64,000 nucleotides of DNA from Pseudisothecium myosuroides. Lineage: Eukaryota > Streptophyta > Bryopsida > Hypnales > Lembophyllaceae. A model generated the notes under the pieces. The model did not search any database, was not told where the DNA came from, and saw only the letters and a program-made list of their open reading frames with translations. The position numbers were made by a program, and so were the translations under genes. Every line of letters starts with the position of its first letter. Position 1 is the stretch's first letter. Of this stretch, positions 9,701 to 21,665 are shown piece by piece. The stretch is from contig OX637288.1 in NCBI GenBank assembly GCA_951799445.1, forward strand, positions 44,903,288 to 44,967,287, written 5' to 3'.

Positions 9701-12700
9701 TTACTTAGGATGAGGAGTCGCATACTGAAGCTCTGGAGGGGATGCTTGCCGATGGACCAAATACTTTTGGTAAAATATCCCAGCTGATGGCTCCTCCCAG
9801 CCACTGGGACCTGCGTAGTACGCCCGCAGCACAAATTCATCCGTTCTGGGACTGTCACACGAACACTCAGCATTTAAGACAATGCTATTCGTGAAGAGGA
9901 ACTCGATCAGAACCAGCACCACAACAAAATAAAAAGAGATGTTCATAGCGTTGTTATTGTATTTGCACATGTCGCAAAAGAATGGATGAGCGGGTCCACA
10001 AGCGGGCAGGTTGATACCTTCCACTATATTTCGTTAACCAGCAAACATATGCCGCACCAAAATACATGGCCAGGAAAGGATTGGAAAGATCTTCCCGAGA
10101 TCGCAACCTATACGCCTTGTAGCCCATGTCTCTGCATCCACCATGCAAATCAACATCAACAAATCACTCTACCATAGGAAGGAAACTAAATGCTTTCTCA
10201 GGACAGGAGTAAAAAGAGCATGAGTACAGGAGATTTCACAAGAAAGTGGTAAAAAACAACATGATGTCATAGCCCAAGTAAAGGTGCAGTACTTGTAGAG
10301 CCACGCAGCAGTTGGATAGGCAGTTTGCATCAACCCTGAGATTCCATCAGCTCCTTGTAGCAGTCTTTTGCTGCTGACCTCCGCAATTGCCCGCAACATC
10401 ATCTGCTCAAGTGAAAAATTCAACCCAGCAATGCCATCGCTTATAATAAAAAAACTGTAGAGCTGTTCAAGCATTTGCAAGTTGAGATCCTAACTAGCAG
10501 ACATCAAAACACATAACAAGAGCCGTCAGAGAATAAACGTCAAGGACCTTAATTCATTTGCCTACGCACCCACTACACATATTTTACCAATCCTGACAGA
10601 TATTATTTGCATGAAAAGATTCAGAACGAATACATACTGGTGATACTCGATCTGCAAAGTATCTGGAGACAATTATCTCCGCAACTGTCTGCATCCACAA
10701 GTTAACCAACAAAGACAATCAGAAACTGCAAATAGACAAGAACAACGAATCCTGTAGTTGAGAAAACTCAAGGGATTAAAGACTAGCACTAGGTGACATC
10801 GCAACTGACAGCGTCAAAACAGTTGCTTAAAAGAGATGAAAACGAATTCTCTGAACACTCAAATCTGCAAATGGCTACGAGGAAATCAAATCTCTGTTCA
10901 GCACCTTGAAATATAAACCTATTCAAAATTCTTGCAGAATTGAGATTGTACAAGTGACCTTGTTCGTCAGCCATTGTGACCTACTCGTTGTCAGGATTGA
11001 GATTGTACAACACGTCCAAATATTTGGAATTTTTAATTTTTTTACAAACAAAATTGTCCATGGCGGCTGAAACATATTCTCTGAAATCAATTCGTCCACC
11101 ACTGCATCCATAGTTGCCGGTAACTCCACGCACCTTCAGCTCAGTTGTGGTCAAGTAAGGCCTTTGCTCTGCATCGCGAGCGAACCTCACTTGACCTCTC
11201 TTCTCATTTGATGATGTCCATTCCTTCTTCACTTGAGGATGGCGCCACATCTCATCCAAATCTTCAGGAGAAACTTTCTCGTCCCAATAAGTCCACTCGT
11301 TTTCTGGCACAAAACAAGCATGACCGTTGATGTTGGAGACTTCACCATATCTGGAGAGATGCTGCTTCAGCAATACACTGAAAGTAAATGCAAAATCGTG
11401 CCCTGAGAGTCCTGAGTTCATGTGACGCTGCAGGGACTCACCAGTTACGAATGCTACTCTAAAAAAAAAAAAAAAAAAGCAAGTCACTGAATTCAGAGCG
11501 TACTTTGAGTATTTGCCGCGGAGCTGAACTTTGACTTCGGTTGAACAACGAGTTTATGTTTTGGTTGAGCGACGGTCTCTTTCCCACTGCCAGGTTTTGA
11601 TTTTGTGGTTTTCGGTTGTATAATAGGTCCTTTGACAATGTTGACTGTCGAAGTTGTGCCCCTTGCCTCCCTGGCAGCGGCTTCAGCACTGCTGCGTGAC
11701 AAATTGACGTTCTTCAGTTCCCCAATAGCGGCCTCAACACTGCTCGGTCCGGTAAACTGATACTTGGAAGCTTTCGTGGCCACGGGAGGTGGAGGAGGAG
11801 GAATGATCGTGCTCGAGGAATACTTTGAAGCCAGAGGAGGAGCGATGACCGGGCTAGGGGGTCGAGGAGGAGCAGAAGGAGTAACAGGTGTTACGAAAAT
11901 GATTGGTGACTCGCTGCAGAAAACAGAAATATAAACCATTTAGGATTGGTCCAAAACTTCACAAATTAAATACTGAGCAAGAACTACTACATTTCATAAT
12001 GCTTCCAAAATTAATAAGGTAACTACTCCCATTGTGGTCCAAATACATAACATTTATGGAGGGAGCTGCGAACATCTTAGGCGCCAACTAATAGTTGAAG
12101 AATCAGGGTGTTCAAGATGCTCCAATTCTCTACCATTTTCTTTCTTTGGCTCAGATCCTCTCGCATCTTGAGTTCAAGAATGAAAGCATTGGTATTGAGT
12201 CAACTATTGTAGACAAGTGTAGATACTACAGTGCAGCTACAGCTATCGTGAAAAGGGTGGGTAATCAACACTACCGGTACTCTAAACGTTAAGTAATCAT
12301 CTGCGCAAGGTTTTAAATTGTTGGACTAAATTGATTTTCGTTAGATGATATTAAGGAATTGAAAGGAGATTTCAATGCACTTTAGCATGTATTTTGGACA
12401 CTATGAAATAACTAAGAGATTTCAAAGTTTTCATTATGGACTAGAAACCAACCCTAGACTTTCATGGTGAGATGGTAACATCCTTGTAATCAATATCCAC
12501 TTTTAAACAAGAATCTCAAGAGGTCACTTTTGCTTAAGGGTCGCAATTGGGTGTGAAACAAGTGAGCATGACAAAATTCCTAGACAAGCGATTAAATCTT
12601 GAAGTCTCCAGAGAGCTTTTCACCTGATATTAGGGAGGCTTTGTTTTGCTTGCAAGTATTTGTTCCAATAAGCTAACGTGCTAGGCTTGATTGCAGCTTG

Positions 12701-15171
12701 AGGCCCTCCATTGTACCCACGGACCATAAACTCCTCGTTTCTCTTCCTGCATCAATCACGAAGACATTGAAAGCTCCGGAAACAACACTGAACAAACATA
12801 ATTCAAAGACTGTTACTTTTCTTCATATTGTTGTTTTTCGTTTTTTTCCTTCGTATTTTGAGGGGGAGGGCTCTACAGTTCTCTTGCTTACATACTGTAA
12901 CGGAGCTAAAAAGAAGCTTATAGCTTGTTAAAGTGACTTTCAAAACATATTTCTATTGTTCAGAAATGTAAGGTGTGACTTGTTCATCTCAAAATCTCCT
13001 GAATCTAAGCAACGAAACATTTTCTACTGATACATTTTGTTACCTTCCTTGAAACTTCCGAACTGATTTATTTCGACTTCTAACGATATGGAAGCAGACA
13101 CTTTTGACCAGTAGGGCACTTAGGGGTTAACAAACAAGTAAGCATTGCAGATAAAATACTTTCTACTTCAGTAAATCCACAGAGGACGGTGTAGTGAAAT
13201 ATTTAAACAGTCCATTCCCAAAGAAGACACTGACAATCTTTTACTTCCAGCGAAGTAAATCCAGATATGGTTCGTAAGTACGCCATTGTGTATTCATAGT
13301 AGCTACGCACAGATGTATAGGAGACTTTGCTTAACATTTCATCTCAAAATCTCCTGAATCTAAGCAACGAAAGTGGGACTCACTTGCCCTCGTAGGTTGA
13401 CAGCCATTTCAAGTATGCAGCTCCAAAATACACGCTCACAAAAGGTCGGTACAACAATGCAGACACGCTCTCAATTGCGTATGCACGATAACCCATGTCG
13501 CTGCAATCACAGCCAGAGAATTTTGAGTGGATAGTTTCATAACATTAATACGCATACTGAACGTCAAAATTACAGCGAAAAACTCAATGTGACAACAACC
13601 AGCTCCAAATATAAATAATTGCAAACGGAGACAGAGTCGCACAGAGCTTATGAAGGTATTGAGCTTGGATGTAACTGGCTCCTAGAGACCGATCCACACT
13701 TAAGTTTCCAAAACGAAAAATTTCAAAGAAGAAAAGGGCTTACGTGGCCAGCCACTCGGCTGTCGACTGAAGCGTCTGCATAAGCCCAGTGCTGGCTTCG
13801 TTCAGCTTTGGCTCAAAACGGTAAGCGAGAGGTTCTCGTGAACTCTCAATTTCAGCAATCGCACAGATCATTCCCTGTTTCCCCAACAGCACCCATGAGC
13901 TTTTCATGTGTATGCTCTAAAGCATGAACCGGAAATTATAATGGAGAGGATGCTGAAACCGTTAGGACCTAATCCAGTCACCTATACGAATCCCTGTTAC
14001 CAACAGCAACTCATCTATTTATACAATTGGTTGGACATCCTAACAAGTGGTGCAAGCATGACTTCGCTAAATCTCTATAGCCACTAATCTTGAATGGAAA
14101 TGGGGTTCTTTACTGTCACTTACAGTGGTTCACAACCCCCCACTTGAAATTGCATAAGAAACTCATATACACTGACAAATTTGATCTCGACAATTTCGTT
14201 TTTGTAAGCAAAGCTCCATACTGATCTTCCAAAGTGACGCAATAAATATCTCTACCTTAAGTGTCAATTATTGGGATAGTACAGAATTTCCCCCTCCTAT
14301 GGACAAGGTTGAACTCTCAGCTGTGAACTCACCACATCCAGTCGCTTGAAATACCGGCGTGTGATTATCTCTGCCATGCCCTGAAATTTCACAACGGAGG
14401 CACTCTAGTGTCATTGGATTGACAATATGAGCAACAGTGCATACAGCAGGAGTGACTAACTGGAATTAGCTAACTGGAATTTGATAGCTAATTTCCTATT
14501 CGCTCACTGGAATTTGTTACTAAATGACCGCACTGCCCAAGTTGTTCGTTAGCAAATCGGTGCTACATCCCACTAGCTAACTTGCAATGAATTAACATTC
14601 ATTCCCATCAGTTAATTTAACTCCCTGATTTGGACACAAAAAAACCTGTGTCTATGCCAATTGAAGTGCAAAATCCACCCCACAGTAGCAAAGTTAGCTA
14701 ACTTGATAGACACTATCCATTGGTTAACTTGCAAGTGCGGGTACTCAATAGGTCAATTATTTAACTTCCAACTAGCTACTAGACCCTGAAACCTCAGCTA
14801 GCTAATAGGCGCAATTTGCTTGGTGCGGGAAGGGTCTAAGGTAATGTAACTGCCTCCGAAAACAACAATCAAGACGGGTTTAAATGCGTAGATTTCTCCA
14901 TGTCTCTAAATCCTTTGTAAGCCTGCAGCAACTTTGAAAAGCTCCTGTAAAAATAGAATCAGTATAAAAGAAATCTCGAAGGATAGTCGTTGACCTTCAT
15001 CTCCGTGTGCGTGACATACGGCCTCCCATCGAAGTTCCTTGACATATGAACCTTCATACCACGCTCTTCACCTGCACGAAGCCACTCTTGACGCACCGCC
15101 GGATGGTTCCACATGGCCTCCATGTCCTCCACGTCCACCCAATCATCCCAATACTTCATGTTCGGCGCCAT
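9701..15171 (-). CDS. two-domain lysozyme-like (SLT transglycosylase fold) protein, 543 aa
   Basis: Exons (minus): 15171-14995, 14380-14333, 13874-13744, 13500-13384, 11913-11504, 11456-11134, 10688-10638, 10402-10293, 10131-10018, 9851-9701; the phase closes at every junction. Domain 1 (residues ~6-157) opens with MKYWDDWVDVEDMEAMW and carries AIAEIESSREP, with E85 at the position of the SLT catalytic glutamate, then GLMQT (105-109) and DMGYRAY...PFVSVYFGAAYLKWL. A proline-rich linker (about 159-294, including a PPPPPP run) and a novel ~55-residue segment lead to domain 2 (about 351-543), which repeats the order YWDEKVSPEDLDEMW, GLMQT (442-446), DMGYKAY, MYFGAAYVCWL, DEFVLRAYYAGP. Intron positions match between domains. 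In domain 2 the motif is AIAEVSSKR: the catalytic Glu is gone and the following loop is shortened. Known plant homologues have a single domain. The substrate is unknown. Alternative reading: two tandem genes, but copy 1 has no terminal exon and copy 2 no start exon of its own. Confidence 0.78.
11914..13383 (-). other. intron joining the two lysozyme-like halves
   Basis: This 1.47-kb interval has a strong donor (GGCAA|GTGAGT) and a strong acceptor (TTTCTGTTTCTGCAG). A 33-bp sequence containing ATCTCAAAATCTCCTGAATC occurs twice in direct orientation, at about 12,984 and 13,341. The 12,920-13,150 part resembles about 540-760. I found no exon here resembling the missing C-terminal exon of domain 1 (the counterpart of DEFVLRAYYAGP). 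Confidence 0.55.
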
Positions 15172-17185
15172 TCTTAGGGAATATGGAGACCAAGAAGAAG
15201 GAATTCTCACGCTCTTATCACTTACTTCATAACGACAGAAAGTGGGCTTCTCCGGCAGATCTCCAATTCAGCTTGGCTCCTCAAATCGTAACCTACAATA
15301 TCTCCCAAATACAATATAAGTCATGATTGTAAACTATCATTAAAATCAATCTTAAATGAATGAAAACTACCATATACGAAGATCCAATTCGTGGCAATTT
15401 TGTTGGTTGTGACCCTCTCAAGAAATTAGGGACACTTGAAGTATAGTCTAGTTCTTGGTTTGGGAAAAACACCACAATGACTTTGAAATCTATATCTAAT
15501 TCAATATAGGTCCACAAACTACAAAACAATCTGGGCTGAGCTCCATTTTCTATTGGATTTTACATAAAACTTACGCCTTATTTTTCCACCACGCAATCTC
15601 AGCACCAATTACTTCAGATGTTTAAGGAGAAATACCTTAAAATCTGGAGACATTGATCACTGCTGCCCGGGTTCGGAGACCTCCGTGTTTCACACGCCGC
15701 ACATTTGTCCCTATAGCTGGCATTAACAACAATAAAAAAAAATCCTTTGGTTAATGAATTCATGTCAAGTGAATATTTAAACACGGCAAGAAAAACTGAT
15801 GCTCAATACCATGCCTCACTGCTTCTCAATGGCCATGGGAACGAACCACATTATCGATACGGTGAGCACACTCAAACCTCTTTATTATGACCTCTAAAAT
15901 AACATTCTAGAATATCCTGCAGACTTGCCACACTATCATCGACTGTCACACATTCAACTATATAATAGTGAAAAAGTTGCAAACCCAGGTGGTAAGACGT
16001 AAGAGGTTTGAGTGTAATACGAAATCCTACTCGAAACATCCACACCGCGGCAAATTGCAAAGGATCGTGTCGGCAACAGATCATGAAAGGAGTACAAATA
16101 TCGTTCTCTGGAGCTGCTAATCGAACAACGAGATAAGGAAAATCACGTGCAGTCGCTTGTCTGGTCACTAGCATGACAACCCACAAACTCGTGTCTCGTG
16201 AGACTATTAAGAAACACACAAATTACCAGTTACCGGACAAATTATTTGTTCCCCCGAAGACTGAATGCTTGCTGCTAAAAGAATTCGTCTATGTAAACTA
16301 ATTAATTGACCAACTGTTTGTTCTCCTGAAGAACGAATGCTTGCTGCTTGAAGAATTCGTCTCTGTAAACTAGAGATGCTCGTTACAAATATTTCTATCA
16401 ACACGAAAGGGATTCAGAGTCGCTGGAACAACACGAGGGCAACCATTGTGCAAGAAAAGACGCAAAGGAGGCAAACCTAAACCATCATTATACCTCCTAA
16501 TTAAGAAGCAATTCCCGAATTCCCAAACCTCAAGCAGTGGGCAACCACTTGCTTAGCCAAATCCTAAAAAAGCCTCAAAACCGAACAGAGATCACCAGGT
16601 ACTGTCGAAATTCCAAATACCCACCACACAAGGGTAGCAAGAAAAAAAACGGGTACCCAAAAACAGGGGAAACTTAAGTTAGACCAGTACGTAGCACCAC
16701 CTCAGCCCAACTTCACGAGAGCCTCAGTGCGCAACCAGAGCTCCACCATCTACAAGTATGTAAGTACACACGCAATCAGAACCCACAGGCGCCTGAATCA
16801 AACCAAGGATTCAACTCCTCCCACGCAATCCAACGTACAAGCAACTCAATAGGCAGGCATCCATCACTCAAACCGCCATTCCCACCAACCCCAACAAACA
16901 TGAAAACAGCAGGCACTCGTCACTTCAGGAACTCGTCACTTCAGGGATTCATCACTTCAATTCCTTACCCTACAATTACCATCTCCTGCACAAAACACAC
17001 ACAAAGCTCCATCCGACACAGCTCAAAGCTCCATTACCGAGGGAGACATTACCTTAACAATCATTTTGAAACACGAGACCATTACCACTGTTGTGACGAC
17101 GACGATGAGAAATGGTAGCGTACCAGCTGCCGGTGCCTAATAACTTAGCTACAATCCTGCAAAATTTACAAGGCGCGCAACTCAC
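15172..17185 (-). other. probable 5' leader intron(s) of the lysozyme-like gene
   Basis: No convincing coding exon was found here. The start codon at 15171 is preceded by ordinary untranslated-looking sequence. If transcription begins near 17.3 kb, this stretch is leader intron plus a short leader exon before the ATG. The 16.4-16.9 kb part is relatively C/A-rich. Confidence 0.3.
16241..16384. repeat. two direct copies of a 72-bp unit
   Basis: Two adjacent 72-bp copies share runs such as GAATGCTTGCTGCT and GAATTCGTCT. On the minus strand the pair stays open in one frame, giving a repeated peptide core RRILxAASI, but there are no supporting splice sites or homology, so coding is doubtful. It lies in the presumed leader intron of the lysozyme-like gene. 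Confidence 0.6.
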
Positions 17186-17300
17186 CAGAAATGTCGAGTT
17201 CTACGGTTGTTTTTTGCGGTAATAAACTATGGGGAGTTCCGTCGCCATGAGTGGAATTGCTTGCTTGTGGCGCTAAATTTTGTGTGAAATTGTGTGATTT
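17186..17300 (-). promoter_or_regulatory. candidate non-coding first exon with a 15-codon uORF
   Basis: On the minus strand a well-formed donor (TTTCTG|GTGAGT, exon end 17186) closes a leader-like stretch. It contains ATG at 17248 opening a 15-codon ORF beginning MATELPIVYY, with its stop at about 17203-17201. Position and strand suit a 5' UTR exon of the lysozyme-like gene; the upstream limit is arbitrary. Confidence 0.35.
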
Positions 17301-17689
17301 TTCTGTTGCAATTTTTCAAGGAAGTCGAAGCTCGTCGGTGATGAGAGCGACAGGCAGGGGGTGAGAGGGTTCAAATTGCGCAGGCAGTGACGGACTTGGA
17401 GCTTGAATGGGTGCTTTCATTGCTGGCTTGGCTTTGAAGAGCGCTTTGAATGGAGGATCTGGCTTTGAATGGAGGACCTGGCTTATTATAATATGGCGAC
17501 CTGGCTTGGTTCAGGGCTCAGTCCGCTTCATTCTTAAGTTACTCAGTCTTTTGCAGTTGCAATTTTAAATCCATTTGGGGTCTTGCTTTTGGTGTCTTCC
17601 TCTGACTGTGTGTGAGTTCTTAATAAGGTTTTATAGGTTTTAATGAGTTTTCTTCACTTGACTTTCGCATTATTGGCTCTGGATTGAAG

Positions 17690-18138
17690 GGGAGGAGGCT
17701 TTGCATTGAAAAAGCCTTAGAGAATGTTAGGTATGTACACCCAAAAAGGGCAGCCTTAATGACAATAGCAAGGTGGTCTGGTATGAACACGGATGAGGTT
17801 GTGTGCCTTTTGGTGTTGCAGCTTCTTGGTCAATTGAAGTTGCCCCAATGTTAGGCTACTTCTCCAAACCTTAAACATAAAATTTTGGAAGTTAACAATT
17901 GAAATTAGAAGAAAAGAAATTTCAGGCCTTGTCCAATTGGGTTGACATAGTTTGGCTCAACTTTGTGGAGAAGGAAGCAGTGTCCAACTATCGAAACTTG
18001 GACCATTGGAGAGTTATGTTAGTAAACTTAGATGCTATAAGTGTTGATGATGGGAGCACTCACCTTACATGTGAGGAAATTTTGAGTAGGAATTCATTTG
18101 AAAGCAAGCCAATGCTACAAGGAAAGTGGCTCTTGTAA
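17690..18138 (+). pseudogene. broken coding-like sequence, unrecognised
   Basis: A coding-like frame around 17,700-17,850 (peptide pieces ALENVRYVHPKRAALMT and NTDEVVCLLVLQLLGQL) ends in stops and is followed by a second open frame from 17,899 to 18,138 (pieces FQALSNWVDIVWLNFVEKE and NLDHWRVMLVNLDA). Residue composition looks protein-like rather than random. I do not recognise the family; a decayed transposon or retrocopy is most likely. No introns or start context support an active gene. Confidence 0.3.
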
Positions 18139-18668
18139 GGCATACGAATCCAAGAATGCCTTGAGACCAATTGCAACCCCTACTTTTGGCTTCTATTGCA
18201 CCATGTTGCATCCTAATTGTAGTGAAAATTGTAAAGGCTCAACATTATAACAACTAGTTCCATATGGAATTGGATTTGAAAGGGTTGAAATTGGGTTGAA
18301 AAGTCACAATTATATAACTTCAATGAACATCACCAAGTGGTTTCTATACATGGCAAAAGGTTCATTTATTATTTCACAATCTTAAGGTACACTTTGGGAT
18401 TACCCTTGCAACCATGAAGGGAATCCAGAGAGCCAACTATTAGAATACAAATGGACGAGAGTAGTCCCCCCTAAGGACAACAATGAGAAGCTATATATTT
18501 TTTTATTTTGCCATCTACAATGTGCCTTTTTTTTCCTCGAAAATGAATTGATTGAAATGCATGTGAAAAATTCTCTAGTCTATTGTTCTATTGCAAAAAA
18601 AAAATCATGAATTTGATTAGTCTACATATGTTCAACAACCAAAGGAAACGACATTGGGTCATCCTACC

Positions 18669-19233
18669 TTCAACCCCTAAAGTCCAATGTCCCTATAAAG
18701 GACAAAATGGATTTTGAACAAGCTCCTACAGTCTCAATATTCATTGCATGATTTTTAGAAACTTTTTCTAAAGATAGAAAAATACATTAGCTTATACCTT
18801 GTGACTGCTACAGTGAAAGTTTATGAACCATTAGAAGAGATTTGAGGCCTCCGGAGGGCCGTTTCAGGGTTGTTCTCCTTCCATGTGTCCCTTGTTTTGA
18901 ACCAGCAATAATGTTGTCCAAAAAAAATTCATAAAAAGAAAAAAAAATTACCCAAAAGTGAAGAAAAAAATTAAAATTAAAATTATTTTATTTTTTCAAA
19001 AAAATTGACGTGGCACTCTCTCGACCACGTCAGACTACGCATGTGACAAAGTTCCCAAGCTGGAAACGCCCTAGGAACTCACAGTCTTCTAATGGCCTCA
19101 AATCTCTTCTAATGTTTCTTCCACACATTCTTACACTACTTTAGTGCAAGATCCTATGGTTAGATATGCAATAGAAATAACAATTTTGAGTAGTTTTTGA
19201 TGGAGAAAAGGAATCAAAACTTTAGAGGTTTAA
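18669..19233. mobile_element. TTAA-family inverted-repeat element, about 565 bp
   Basis: The left end reads TTCAACCCCTAAAGTCC and the right end ACTTTAGAGGTTTAA. Internal landmarks match the longer copy at 34,717: a subterminal GGACAAA box and, near the right end, a CACATTCTTACACTACTTTAG-like stretch. The right end abuts another outward-reading terminus (TTAACCCCTAAAGCACC at 19,230), so two elements share one TTAA. No transposase ORF. Confidence 0.55.
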
Positions 19234-19800
19234 CCCCTAAAGCACCACAAGGCCACCACATCACTTATGCAACATGGTTTTTTTGCACCACAGGTCCTTC
19301 ACGGATTAAAGTGGCTATGTTTTTTTGGCTGGTGATCAAGAGATTTGCTCAAAGTAAGCTTATCTGTTCTTTCTACCATTATCTTCTACCTCCAGTTTCA
19401 AAAGAATGTCAGATTTCTCGATAATCCTTGTTGCTCATCCTCAACTCACATGGCGGGTTCCTTTCAACATGGACCAAATTAAGCAGATCACCAATAAGCA
19501 CTCGACCACAACGTGTGCACACCCAGATTGCCTTGAACTGATCAGTAAACGAAACCCATGTGGCTGTCCGGCAGTCACCAATGTTTTTTTTCCATCTTCA
19601 CGGACAGGTCTGCATGAGGAATGTAGCAGTACCACACCACCATTGATAGGTACACAATTCCCACAGAAACACCACTGCAAACTTCCCATACAAAACAATC
19701 GAAAAACAAAACTAATTTGGAGCTACCTTACAATGCTACATCTACATATAAAACTGAATTTCTAATAGAGTTAATTGTAAAGTGAACTCCAGTTTGTATA

Positions 19801-19913
19801 GGGCAATGCCTGAGGAGGAGGGGATTGCATGAAAAAATGTGTCGACAAGGAGGACGGAGCCTGACGAGGAGGCACATTTTTTCACGCAATCCCCTCCTCC
19901 TCGGGCGTTGCCC
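19801..19913. repeat. long hairpin, ~41-bp arms
   Basis: The left arm (19,801-19,842) begins GGGCAATGCCTGAGGAGGAG and the right arm (about 19,873-19,913) ends CTCCTCGGGCGTTGCCC; they pair with only a few mismatches around a ~30-bp loop. GC content is much higher than the flanks. Nothing coding. Confidence 0.8.
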
Positions 19914-19980
19914 AACGTAAATTGCTGCCAGAATTGGATGAACAATACGCGATGAGAATTGAAGTCGGATGAAAAATCCG

Positions 19981-20022
19981 TAATGCCCGATTATGCGGGC
20001 AAAACCGCGTAATCGGGCATTA
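19981..20022. repeat. short perfect-looking hairpin, 19-bp arms
   Basis: TAATGCCCGATTATGCGGG and CCGCGTAATCGGGCATTA pair almost perfectly around a CAAAA loop. It lies 68 bp after the 19,801 hairpin, and both are GC-rich islands. Confidence 0.7.
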
Positions 20023-21539
20023 CAGTCTCGTTGCGCTTCAGAACCCGCCCGGAAATTGAACGGGGAATTTATGGCGGTGGTTTACGTAGAGGGGAGTCAG
20101 AGGAAGGTTTAACTAAGAATATTACAAAAGAAAGACAACTCCAAACTCCATCAGACCAAGTTTGGATGCTTCAAAGAGTTTCATCTTGAGTTTTTTCTCA
20201 AACTCGGGCTCCGTGTTCCTCAAAGCACCGACACACTTTACAATTAACTCTAATGTATATGATGAATTCCACTTCAATTTTCCAAACCCAAAGCACCTTA
20301 ATACCTTCGTTTGTATGCAATTCAAAGACATATCAACCATATTAACTTAATATTGATGGTGACTGACCATTGATGATTCAGATTTCCACAGCGAAACTGC
20401 GTGGAGCTGAAGTAATGAACCAAAAACTTATTACTGCAAGGAGACGTAGGCGTGGAACAGAAATGCAATCATGTGCATTTGAATTAAACCTCTGGTCTCT
20501 GCCAAAATTTATGCCGAGCTAGTTGAATGTGTCTGATATTGGAACCCGCAAGGAGTCGTCTACGTGATGATTCTGTTTGTGAACCCTAAACCCCTCACCT
20601 ACAGTGGGGATGTTTTTTCGTCTGCTGAAAATGCAAGTGAAGTGTGACAACACCCAAGATCGCACGTTATCATCTGAAAATTTAGTTCACAAAAAAAATG
20701 TGAAGGAAGCATGACAACACCCAAGATCAAACGTTATAATCTCTCTTATCTCTTCATTCGCCAGCTTCGGCTTGGTTTTTGTTTCCGGGTTCCTTTTAAT
20801 GCAATGGTATTTTCCATTTGTTGAAAAACAAAACAAAAAAACACATGTTATAATCTGAAAATGCAGTCCACAAAAATCTGATCAGGGGAATCATGATTAA
20901 CACCCCTTGAAGGTAACAATCAATTAGAATGGTGAGTTCAACTCTTTTTCTAAAAATATATGCCACAAGAAACTCATTCTCCAAGCTGGTGGAAAAGCGC
21001 CCATAGTTGGGTAGTTTTATTAAATAAATTGCTTTTTTTTCTACACAAATTTCAAAAACATCCTAATAGAGTTGTCGTACAACATTATACTTGTTTAGTG
21101 AAGAGGCATTCAATCAATTTTTTTAAATGAATCAAAATCAAAGTGAAGAGGTTTTGTATCAATCGATCAATACCATTCACTTGAAAAAACAACTACATTA
21201 CAAGAAGCTATGTTCCAGTAGCCTTGTATCACTTTTTTGAGAAGTCCTACTCAAACTTCTTCACATGTAGCTTACATTGATACAAAACCTCTTCACTTTG
21301 ATCTAGAGCCAAGAATTCATAAGCTACTTTTAGAATCATATAAATAAATGAACCTTAACTTGTAGGTTTAATATGGTCACCATTCTATCTTTGTTGTAAA
21401 AAGTGCCCCCCAAAGTGGTCATTGTTCCTTTTAGAAGCCTTACAAACAAATTTTTTTCCTAAATTTCTAAATGACTTAGAAATAATAGTTTGAGTGCTGC
21501 AAACCCTATATTAATTTGAATACATTGTATTAAATTAAT
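20023..21539. other. repeat-derived spacer
   Basis: A minus-strand open stretch at 20,122-20,340 (peptide piece CVGALRNTEPEFEKKLKMK) looks weakly protein-like but is unrecognised. A tandem pair around GACAACACCCAAGATC lies at about 20,645 and 20,714. An inverted pair of ~30-bp arms (AAAGTGAAGAGGTTTTGTAT and its complement) lies at about 21,133 and 21,275. The 20,751-20,830 segment resembles 23,820-23,900. Confidence 0.4.
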
Positions 21540-21665
21540 TTGATCTAAATAATCATCATATTACTAAATAATCATCATATTACTAAATAATCATCATATT
21601 ACTAAATAATAATCATATTACTAAATAATAATCATATTACTAAATAACCATCATATTATTTATTA
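21540..21665. repeat. microsatellite-like array, ~21-bp unit
   Basis: About six copies of ATTACTAAATAATCATCAT or close variants in direct tandem. Confidence 0.85.

Noticed and set aside
11145..11330. Plus-strand frame opposite the lysozyme-like exon
   Set aside because: It is the antisense shadow of exon 11456-11134, which has clear homology to the first domain.
12010..12070. Possible second Stowaway-like MITE (TACTCCCATTGTGG ... GGAGGGAG)
   Set aside because: It is only about 50 bp between the ends, the termini are poorly matched and no TA duplication is clear; too weak to call.
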